Source: Cantharellus purpuraceus (taxonomy: Eukaryota; Basidiomycota; Agaricomycetes; Cantharellales; Hydnaceae). From it: DNA of 64,000 bases. Of this stretch, positions 1-10,879 are shown piece by piece; the first letter of the stretch is position 1; every line of letters begins with the position of its first letter. The DNA lies in contig JALBUN010000023.1 in assembly GCA_025174535.1 (NCBI GenBank), forward strand, positions 2,542,001 through 2,606,000, read 5' to 3'. The notes below the pieces were generated by a model. It worked only from the letters and a program-made list of their open reading frames with translations, was not told where the DNA came from and made no database searches. A program made the translations under genes and the position numbers.

Positions 1-274
1 GATGTTAACAATCTTTTGCAGTCACATGGCGTAAAGGCTACACAGCAACCAGAGAACTCTCTTACTCTAGAGCAGGGCAAGGTTAGAGGTGGCTGTTGTA
101 ATAGTTAGGGTGGCTCGTTATATGGATATTTATTTGTCTTGAAGGATTTCTGTAACTTAATGTTATGATACCAATGTGGAAATATAGTATTCGTCTGTAT
201 CGACACAACGTAGCAGGGACAATAAAGGGTAAAAATGGAATTGACATCATTACACAAGAGAGATACACTATCGA
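1..274. other. 3' flank of eIF4A, no gene seen
   Basis: AT-rich sequence downstream of the eIF4A stop codon. It probably holds the 3' UTR of eIF4A and the edge of the gene outside the window. No reading frame here resembles a known protein. Confidence 0.5.
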
Positions 275-1742
<1,468 letters not shown>

Positions 1743-2149
1743 ATGTTTCTAGAAATTTGTTAACCAGTAGTCGACTGCTTATGTCGACTAAATTCGGACA
1801 ATGCTTGTTTCGTAAGTGAAAAGTTCAGTCGTGAGCAGCTAGGTGCTGATCGATAGGATGAAGTTGAAAGTCCGGGTGATGTGGGACAATTTTTTTGACT
1901 GGACATTCAATCTCCGACACCGGTGCCGAATTCCCACTGAGGCACAAAGCACTTACCTGTGGTGCAAAGGAATATTCTATGTCAAATTGAAGTTGCGATG
2001 TGCACGGTTGTTTGAAGAACATGCTTCTTCATATTTAGCCCCCATCTATATATACATTTGCAAAGGACATGTACAATGAGAAAGACAGACGGAGTCATGG
2101 TTCTGCAATGCCTGTCTAGGCTCGATCCGAGCAGATTGCACGGTGGTTC
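1743..2149. promoter_or_regulatory. Intergenic: eIF4A upstream / MFS 3' flank
   Basis: This spacer must contain the eIF4A promoter and the 3' end of the transporter gene, since both are on the minus strand. A TATA-like AT stretch lies near 2048-2056. No gene was recognised, and an upstream non-coding eIF4A exon cannot be excluded. Confidence 0.4.
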
Positions 2150-4302
2150 CTATATCTTTCCCCCAATAAGGCGACCTGTGATCAAGGTACGGCACACCAG
2201 CATCAGGACTGCACCAGCAAGTACGGTGCTACCTGCATTGATCGTCAACAACAGAAACATCGACAAGACAATTGGCGCACCTGCGTAAAACCCCATAGCA
2301 ACGTATCCATGGGTTGCCGTGTTGATGACGCCAGATATCGGAGGTCCCAGAATGGCGCCAACAGCCAAGACGCTAAACAGCATGCCCTGTCTTCGACCTA
2401 AGTCTCCCATTTCTCCCATGGAAGTCGCAGGGAGGGAAAAAAGACCAACTGCAAATGAAATTGTTAATGCGAATACATTCCACTTTGAATAGCCGTCACC
2501 AAATGCTCCTGATGAGATACCATAGAGTACAGCAATAATGACAAGAGAACTAGTTGTCTTTGCGTATGGCCATGCCATGGTCAGGATTCCTGCTATCACG
2601 GTCATCGGTATCATACTGTTCAGTGGGCCATACCGATCTGCGATGACACCGCACAGAACCCGTCCTGATACATCATTTTAGTGGCACGCCTGTAACCAGT
2701 CTGGGAGTGTTACCTATTGAGGATGATGCATTTGCAATTGAGACAAGGTAAAAGGATATTTGCGGAGACACCCCGTAGAACGCTGCGCTCGAGTCACTGT
2801 AAGTATGTAACATGACCAATGTGAGCATACGTCGGGAAGACGAAGAAGGCGGCGCTCACATGTAGGTCAAGACTACGAAACGATGAAACCATCATCTAAA
2901 GTACACCCCCTGAACATGGAGTAGTGTTGCCTACCTGTGTAAACTTTGGAAACGTTGTTATAAGATGTGAGCTAAGAACAGAGACAACGTGGTACATACG
3001 ACCAAGAAAGCTAAAAAACACCGCGATAAGGAAGACAGTGAATGGGATATACTTGAAAGCCTTTAGATTGAAAAGTCCTCCAGAGACGTTGACTGGAGGT
3101 AGTCGTCGTCGGAGCACCTACAAGACGCCCTCATTAGGCGATATTCCACCAAGCCTGGAAATACGAACCAGATTGGCAAAACCAACAAGGAGAAGCAATA
3201 CAAAGCCGAATATTCGCATGGTCCAACGAAAGCTGCGAACAACATTAATGATGAAAATGAGGTGCAATACAAGAAGCCCTACCCAACGTGCGGGATAAGG
3301 TTCCGTACAAGGATTGGAAACAAAGTTCCTAATCGAATAGATGAGAGACATTGTCAACACACCTCCAATAAACAGTCATACCTCCAATACTACTCCCGGT
3401 AGCCACAATACCATAAGCAGTAGATCGACGTCTCTTGAACCAATGGGCTACACAGCTAAATGTGGGACCAAACAAGACCCCTGAGGACAACTATAGGTTT
3501 CATACTCAGAGATACAAAACACGGATGAGTTATTCTGCTGACCCCGAGCCCAACTCCTTGACAGAGTAGAAAATGCCAATATTGGGTGCATTCCGCGATC
3601 AAGAACGTGCTGGCCACCAGGGTGCCACTAAAAATGAACATTGGCAGCCGAAAATACCCTAGGTCGAACAATCGTCCTGTGAATAAGGCCTGCCGTAGTA
3701 GCGACACACGGATGAGTTACGTTCATGGTATCGTGACAATCCCATACCGGAAAGAAAGTCAGGGCATACTGGATATAAGTCAGTGATTGGTTCCGAACAG
3801 CATCAACGAGGGTATACTTGTAAAGAACCAATCCAGGAGCTGAAATACAAAAGAGTGAGATGGAGAGAAGAGAACATGGGACGATTATGTGCATACAGAG
3901 TCGATGCAGATAAATCTGGTAGCAACGTTTGCGAATAATACGCTTGAAATACCTAGGCAACTATGAGAGACTATCTTAAGAGAGTGCTCGTTACATACTC
4001 CCTGGTGGAGGTCGCCATGCGCCGTCAGCATAATTCACCAGATGAGCAAACACCCGTACAAAGCTGTTGGCAACACCAAACGTCGACGCGTTGATACAAA
4101 CAGCAGCGGCAACCATTAACCATGCCCTGAGGCCACCGTCAGGAAAGTCAGGCTCGACATTGTCGTCTCGCTCGCACACCGAGTCTAGATTGGCGTCATC
4201 TTTATCAGCCACGTTATCCAATGGTGGCTTTTCTTCCGTGACCGACTGGACGAGAGGAGGGTCGATTCGTTCCAGGACCTCCTTCTCAATAGCTTCTGTC
4301 AT
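2150..4302 (-). CDS. MFS transporter, monocarboxylate permease type
   Basis: Plasma-membrane major facilitator superfamily permease of the fungal monocarboxylate-transporter-like group (MCT/Mch type). After an acidic cytosolic N-terminus of about 50 residues comes the family signature PDGGLRAWLMV at the start of TM1. Later segments show several hydrophobic helices, the TM8-9 region SIANASSSIGRVLCGVIADRYGPLN joined across an intron (a 16-residue match is GRVLCGVIADRYGPLN) and MGDLGRRQGM, a loop typical of this group. The end is RTLITGRLIGGKI. Around ten introns split the gene. Exons I could join stay in frame, so it appears intact. Substrate cannot be told from sequence; fungal relatives include riboflavin and monocarboxylate carriers and many orphans. 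Confidence 0.85.
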
Positions 4303-6397
4303 TGAGAATTGCCCAAGCCTGTATTACGCCCACTATAATGGGTCTTAATGATTTCGCTCCTCGGGGCGCCCTCTGTTTCTTTGCGCCAACCAAAGTCCCA
4401 TGACACCTGACCGCAGCCACATGCGTAAGACAGAATAGGGAGGGTCTAAGGTTTCCAGGTTTAGCAGTTGACTAACCGAGCTTTGCTGCACTATATCTTT
4501 TGATGGCCTGAAATCCCGTGTATGCGTGACCTGGCGCCGGTTGCTTTTCCCTCGCAGTAATGAGGAGTATTGTGCAGTTGGCATGTCTTCAGCTATTCAG
4601 TGGAGAGGTGAGTCAGACTTGAGTCAGACTATATTCTATGAGGTTTTGACTTTTGACCTTATACGTGTCTTGTTTTGCACTCTTGCACGTCGCGCTCGAC
4701 ATAACATTATCACGTCGATAGGAGGGAGAATTGTGGCTGGGATGATCGATTAATGCTGTTTCGGTCGTTGCACGAACATCAGTAACCTGTCTGCCATGGG
4801 TGCCGGTACCGTTCATATGTACTTATGTAATGATTTGGACCAGATGTGGCAGGGTACTTACTGTATATAGTTGACAACATCTTATTTGATGATCCTTTCG
4901 GCCAACACTGACGTTATAGTTTAGACACCGGTGAGCAACGTGCGCAGCCCTGACCACAAGACCAAGCATATAATAGTGTGCGAACTGAATAGAGAGTATA
5001 TGTTTGCTAATAATTATTAGCAAACCACTAATTATTAACACGACTGTAATATTGGCGCCCAGCGCCCAAGACACGTCGTATATGGCTCTAATGCTCAGTA
5101 CTCCACACGCATAAAGAAAGGTTTTGCGCACCTTCGTCGCTGCGATGACGACTGCAAACTCATTAAACGTACTTGTTATGTAAAGTAGTTCATCCAAGCG
5201 TGCTTCACAGCGACGTGTTCTACATACAGTTTATGCAATCAGAACTTTTTCAAACAAACACTTGGAATTTAATGACAGTGTACGGTGCCCGTGGAGGTTA
5301 AGGCCTAAATACAATTCACGAGTGACATGTCAATATGTAAACGCCCGCATGCAAATGAGTCTAGACCTTGACCTTCATGGGCGCCGTGTCCCAAAATTCC
5401 TGCGGCGCTGGGAAACCGGCCATTAGTCATCAGTCCAGGCCTTCCCATCTTGTCCTTCCTACGGTCATCATAGGTGAACTGAAGTCCCGTGCCTGAGTCA
5501 GTTGTAAATCCTATGTCTTAGGAGCACGAGTCACATTCCAGTAGGTGAAAACCAACATGATGGTTACACAGGCTAGGTGAAACAGCAAGCAGCCTTAGCA
5601 CTACTGAAGGTGTGTCAAGGACTGATCTGTGCATCCTTTGTAAGGATGTCTTAAATTGAGCATGTAAGTGTTCTATCAAAAACAATCTACCACTCCTCAA
5701 AATGAAGTGTAATTCATGTGGTTCTTTGTTTCAGTTTTGTGATGACAATGTTTCTGCCTGTGCTAAGTGCACAAAAATCAGCTGTGCTACTCTTCTGGCA
5801 GAGAAAAAGGAAATTGAAGTAGGTCTCATTAATGTTTCAATGCATGCACTACTTGTGATATTCATAAGTGATATGTCAAATGTGAATAAAAAGTCAGATT
5901 ACTCAGCATAATAAGTGCTTTGCCTGCGCACATCTGGCCAGGCTCCATGATGGATGATCAAGTTGTCAAAGAAGAGCCTGAGAATGCTCCATCAGATGGT
6001 GAGGGTCTGGATGCAGGGTTCTCTGCGTCCCCATACAATCCCTGGAATAGACTGAACCATATACTCTCTAATTACGGTACTCCAGTTAGTTAACCGCTCA
6101 CATCGAGCATAATGCGGGCCTTCTCTGTCTCTGCAGACACTCGCGATCAAATAAGACGTGCGTTTGCGAAAGAGGGGCCAGAAAGGAGCATAAGCAAAAC
6201 GAATGGCAGACAGCATTGCGGACGAGAAACTTAAGCGAAGCACAGCGTATGTATAAATTGTCGCTGACTAAGCACGTATTTTTGGAGATTGGACAACAGG
6301 ACTATGACAAGACAGGACAGGACAGTGCGCTTGAAAGCAAGAAAAAAATGGAGACAGATGGAGGAAAGGGCTGCATAACGTTTCGAAAGCACATTCT
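4303..6397. other. Gene-poor 2.1-kb stretch
   Basis: Lies between the divergent-side start of the MFS gene and the 3' end of the zinc-knuckle gene. It contains only short frames without recognisable motifs, apart from the cysteine-rich candidate at 5702. Codon patterns of the 60-124 aa frames look random. No long terminal repeats or terminal inverted repeats were found by eye. Part of it is the MFS promoter; the remainder could be decayed mobile-element sequence. Confidence 0.4.
5702..5956 (+). CDS. Small cysteine-rich frame, possible element remnant
   Basis: From the ATG at 5702 the frame has a C-x2-C pair (MKCNSCGSLF) and a second C-x2-C (CAKCTK), then reads on to 5911. If a short intron with a GTAGGT donor near 5820 and an acceptor near 5909 is removed, the frame continues into KCFACAHLARLH with a third C-x2-C before a stop near 5956. 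Spaced C-x2-C pairs of this kind occur in short basidiomycete proteins tied to repetitive DNA, but I do not recognise a specific family. It may be a small gene, a remnant, or chance. The intron is a guess. Confidence 0.25.
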
Positions 6398-7843
6398 TCA
6401 AGTGGCCTCGACCGGGCCAGGGCAGTCCCGAGCAATGTGTCTAACTCATAGTTAGCATGTCATCTTAGTTCACACATACAATGAACTCACTGTTCGCTTC
6501 CACAAGTGTAGCAGGCCCGCCTCTGAGGCTGAGGGCATTCTGGAGAATCACAATTCCGGATGAGCGGCCTTGAACACAAGAGATGAATACACTAAGGCTA
6601 CCTTTGCTGATGTGTCCACTGCGAACAGGTTTCGTAAGCTTTGACCGGATACATAGAAGTTGAGAAACAACACACGGTTGGGAACAATTGTAGCACTTCG
6701 ATCCTTGCACACAGTCGCGGCTCAGATGACCGACTGGGCAAGGTTAAATGATGAACGACCTAGAATTTTCAAAAGTAACACACCTCCACCACACGTATAA
6801 CTAAGCGGTATGAGTACGATTGTTCACCTACCAGGGTAACAATGAACCTACCAAGTTTTGCTCTGGGAAGAACCAAAGCCCCCTCCATATCCTCCGTAAC
6901 CGCCGCCGCCGTTCGCAGCATCAGGACAAGAACGGGCAATGTGCCCGACCTGCAGATAGAGACGAACGTTTAGGATATAAATGCACTTGGCTATTGATGA
7001 CATGCCTTCCCGCATCGATAACACTCGGCACCTGACGCCCCTCCGCCACCACTTCCTCCACCCGACCCGCCCCAACCTCCTCCAAAGCTACCACCGCCTT
7101 CAGTAGTAGCTTGGGGACACTCACGAGACTGCAAAAAAAAAACACAGATAGATGAGACACTGTGATATTCTTTCACATGACAGACGCACGATGTGGCCCC
7201 TATCATCCATGTAATAAGAATTGTATTACATAGGTAATCAATGAACAACCCACTCAGCACCGCATTTATAGCAGCTCTTAGCCTTCGGCTCCATAGTACA
7301 ATCTGCAACGACCAGGAGAGTCAAGTGTAACAACTTTAGCATGCAAGCAGTGACAAACCCCGCGACACGTGGCCTTCAAGACCGCCTGATGATTGCCATA
7401 AATCCACTTGAATGCTGGTGAGGTCATGAAGGCGTGGACAAACTTACAATTATAACTGAGGAGCATGCATTACAGAAATCAGCCTGTCAAACCTGGCAAC
7501 AGAAGGAGTCACTCTTCACCAGGTCGGGGTACCTGCCTTGGGGCATTGCGCTGCCTGGTGGCCAACTAAGAGAGCGCATTGGCCGAGAGGAGATTGCGTT
7601 GATCAGACAGACAAGAAACGACGCGCATACCAAAGCCCGCACAACATGATACGCAAAACGATAATGATATCGATTGATCGATTTTGAATATAACACGTCG
7701 TCCCCATCGCGCAAGACATGACGATGCCACAAGGTATGTAAAGCAAACACAGCGATCACGCCTGTCAGCATTTCCCCTCGGGAACAATGAAAGGGAATCA
7801 ACATGCATCCACCACAGTTAAAGCAACCTCTGGCTCCAGACAT
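6398..7843 (-). CDS. GIS2: GIS2/CNBP/Byr3-like CCHC zinc-knuckle protein
   Basis: Single-stranded nucleic-acid-binding protein of the CNBP/Gis2/Byr3 family, which associates with translating mRNAs and RNA granules. I assembled 13 exons totalling 582 nt (193 aa) without a frame break. Seven knuckles follow the C-x2-C-x4-H-x4-C rule: CFNCGGFGHQAAQC, CYNCGLEGHVSRDC, CYKCGAEGHISREC, CYRCGKVGHIARSC, CYTCGGVGHLSRDC, CYNCSQPGHISKEC and CYTCGSEQHIARDC. Glycine-rich linkers follow knuckles 3 and 4. Exon ends: 7843-7807, 7565-7520, 7455-7448, 7385-7359, 7302-7254, 7199-7190, 7128-7006, 6949-6852, 6800-6784, 6733-6676, 6618-6602, 6539-6491, 6440-6398. Introns 1 and 7 must use GC donors. It shares a 124-bp divergent promoter with the coiled-coil gene. 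The last knuckle has Gln in place of the usual Gly before His. Confidence 0.9.
7190..7199 (-). other. 10-nt micro-exon of the GIS2-like gene
   Basis: The bases GGGCCACATC, flanked by a TAG acceptor and a GTGCGT donor, encode the Gly-His-Ile core of knuckle 3 and restore the frame between GA (7254) and TCTCGT (7128). Confidence 0.75.
7448..7455 (-). other. 8-nt micro-exon of the GIS2-like gene
   Basis: The bases TTATAATT between an AG acceptor (7457-7456) and a GTAAGT donor (7447-7442) supply the Tyr and Asn codons and part of both cysteine codons of knuckle 2. Without it the CYNC pair cannot be formed and the frame is lost. Confidence 0.75.
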
Positions 7844-7967
7844 AGTGCGTTGATGAGTAAAGTGTATCAGGTGAATAGGATTAGGGTCAAGGGATGAAAA
7901 ACAATTAAACTCCGCCTCGCCACTCTGAGTCTCCGACGCACCACATGTGGCAGCGCCACGCCAAATA
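7844..7967. promoter_or_regulatory. 124-bp divergent promoter
   Basis: The only sequence between the start codons of the zinc-knuckle gene (minus) and the coiled-coil gene (plus). Both must be driven from here or from within each other's 5' ends. No TATA box is evident. Confidence 0.55.
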
Positions 7968-10773
7968 ATGGCAGCCGACCATCCACTTGCGCTGGAGCTA
8001 AGCAGCTTGAAGATAGCACTCGACAAGTATCAGGCAGGTGTGCATGCTCACACCCTAATCATATTAATTTCTGAATGTCGTGCAGCATGCTGCCCATAGT
8101 TCTTCCTTGCAGCTCCAACGAGCACACTTGGAAGCCAGCGACACTCTTGCGCATTCAAAACTGCTTGAAGCAGAGAATACTCGTCTAAAGAAGGAAATCT
8201 CATTCTTGCGGAATAATTCAGAACCCACTCAGACTCCACGCCAAGTCACTGAGCTCAGTCTCGCCTTGCGACGCGTCTCTGATAAATTGTCCCATACGGA
8301 AGGCATCCTCCTCCAAAGGACTAACGACCTTTCCCAAGCCGAATCCGAGAAATTAGGGCTGCAGTACGAAGTAGATGCATCCCGTGCTGAAGCGCACAGG
8401 ATACGGCAAGCAGAATTTGAGAGCAAATCTCGAGAGAGAGATCTCCAACGGAAATGTAAAGCTGCTGAAGAAGAGGCTCGGATGGCTGATGCCGTCGTTA
8501 TGGAATATGCCGACCTCGTTCGTTCTCTCGAATGCAGGATACCCCCAAACCACGATACCTGTGGTACAACTGACGACGAACATCTAAGAGTGTCAGTACA
8601 GGAATTTTGGACTTGAATTTCATCTGCGCTGTCATCTGATTATTTCAACAACAGTGATTCTCCGTCTTCTCTGCAAACACGAAACAACACGCTCATACAT
8701 TCTCTCACTGAGAACCGGTATTCCCTCCAACGGCTTCTTCATGAGTTCAACTCGGAAACTTCTGACCTTCAAACTGAGATCACACGACTTCACGGCGAAC
8801 TTGCGACCGCTCAACTCAGATTGGATGCAGAATGCGAAATTTCAAGACAGGAGAGATCCAAGCTTGCCGAGGCATTGGTCGAGGTTGAACGTTGCAAAGC
8901 GGACGATGAAACCGCGGGAAAAATAGTGTCTAGATATATGTAAGTTCACTAAGTCTCGTTCACTGATGTCCCTTTGAAGCATGTCGGTATCAATAGGCGT
9001 TTCTCGCAATCGTCCATAGACATGCTTCAGACTGCTCTCTCCACCCAGAAGTCGAGACACGCGATGACTCTGGCTACGTTATCAAGTTCAAATGAGTCAC
9101 TATCGCAAGCTCTAGCCTTGGAACGGTCACGGGCAGCTCGTTTAAGAGATATCTTGGATCAGCTCACTGAGGACATCTCCCGTGAAACCTTTGGTCGAAG
9201 GCGCGAAGTCGCGTTACGTCTTCGAAGCGTGGTTCGAGAGGAAAGGATGTGTGAAGCGCTCAGTATTTGGCTGAGGCGAGCAGAGGAGCACTGGGGAAAG
9301 CTGTCTGTCACCATGCAGCCTACATCACCGGACACACCGTCGGAGCTGTCAGCTACGCTTGACCACATGATCAAGGACGCACACATATTGTGGGCTTCTT
9401 TATCTCATGAAGATCCCGTCAGCGAGTCTCCGGGGTGTGCTTCCTTGGAGAGAATTGTCCTTGCGGAGCACCAGTGTAGTTCACTTATATCGGAACTCCA
9501 TAAAGAGACGGAGAAACGTTTGGCTTTAGCTAGGACGATAGGAGAGGGCACTCGTGGCTCACCATCCATGTCATTGCAGTCCCATGCCATTGATCCAAAC
9601 AAGAAGCCGAACGAATTATCTCAGTGGCCCATTTTGACGGAGGTTACTTACACCTCATCTCAAGAGAGAGATTTGGTCAACCCTCCCATCGAAAATCGGC
9701 AGACAATGGAATCATCTCAACTCGCCGTCGACGTTTCAAACGGCGAGCGCGAGAAAGTTCCCCATGTTCCAGATCGTGCCAAGGAGCAAGATGGTGTTCA
9801 AGGATCATCTTCAGTTGCTGAGAAGACTGACTCAGCTTTGTCCAATGCAGAAGAGACGAGCAGTCTTGCACATCCATCTCTTCCTTCTGAAGAAAAGCGA
9901 TCTTCCCGACCGGGTTCATTCTTCGATGAACTCACACATGTGTCTCGCCGTTATGAACAGATACAACATGCATTCCGTGACTGCCATTTAGCACTTTCTC
10001 AACTGAAGATGGCTCTTGACTCCGAGTCCTCTGACCACTCCGACAAATTCGTGTTGAAGAATGTTGTACAAAGACTGGACGATTTTTGCGAGGACGCGCA
10101 GGTAGAACTGGAAATCCGGGTGGCGGACGAAGGGAGAGTTGCTCGAGGTTTCGAGACTGTATTTCGCGTCCCTGGTGCCATCGCCGTAGTTAATGGGGAA
10201 GAGACGCGTCGTGAATTCGAGTCATTTGTTGATGGTACAGCTCCAGCGATCATCAAGGCGCGGCAGATCTACACAACGAAGTTGGCAGACCTTCAGCATG
10301 ATATTGCGCAGGTTAAACGAGCGTTCCATGAACTCATAGTTTCTCCTTCGGCAGCCCAGATCCAGCGCACACAAACGCCCCCGGTTTGGTCGACTTGGAC
10401 GCCCTTTCTATCTACACCGCCCAAGCGATCATCTAGCCCTGCTCCAACATTCGGAACAGTGATAACATCACCACGATCGAGTCGTGTGGCCTCCTTTCCT
10501 TCTATGTCCAACGAGTCGATGCGGGCAGCAAGCGACCCGTACGCTCACTTGGATCTTCGTATCCCCATGCCATCTCAAACTCATGCAAACTCATCATCTC
10601 TGAAGTCTCATTCAGAACTGCGTAGCCATGGGTCATCATCTAGGATGTATCTTTTAGGGCTAGGGGGTTCAAAGAGCGGATTTGTATCGATACAGGAATC
10701 TGCGTCGGAAACCAGATTGAAACAAAGCAATGATGGTTCGGACACAGGAGATGATCGCAGCGACATAGAGTAG
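7968..10773 (+). CDS. Coiled-coil protein, function unknown
   Basis: I do not recognise the family. The start MAADHPLALELSSLKIALD is followed by long heptad-rich coiled coils (roughly the first 400 residues, rich in E, L, R, S), then a disordered region, another helical block (YEQIQHAFRDCHLALSQLKM), and a Ser/Pro-rich C-terminus ending SNDGSDTGDDRSDIE. About 880 aa. Intron 1 can be read with a GC donor (8034-8085) or a weak GTATCA donor (8027-8099). An in-frame TGA at 8614 must be spliced out; a phase-matched intron is 8596-8712, longer than its neighbours. A third intron near 8940-8990 joins cleanly with GTAAGT. It converges with PMT2 106 bp downstream. A structural, trafficking or cytoskeletal role is only a guess from the coiled coils. 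Confidence 0.75.
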
Positions 10774-10879
10774 ACCGGTAGACTTGCCCGGCGATGTTAT
10801 CTTTTACGAACGTAACTTGAATATTAGGAAAGGGTGTTTCTGCGACAGACTCATAAGTTACTATGTACTGTGGAATTGT

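Noticed and set aside
4823..5197. 124-codon minus-strand frame with hydrophobic segments
   Set aside because: AT-rich sequence yields hydrophobic codons by chance; no splice sites, motif or neighbours support it.
4303..6397. Intact transposon or LTR element
   Set aside because: No terminal repeats, integrase, reverse transcriptase or transposase motif visible.
6848..6850. Zinc-knuckle gene ending at the TAG after SSQSKTW
   Set aside because: Splicing at GTAGGT continues into three further knuckles that match the family.
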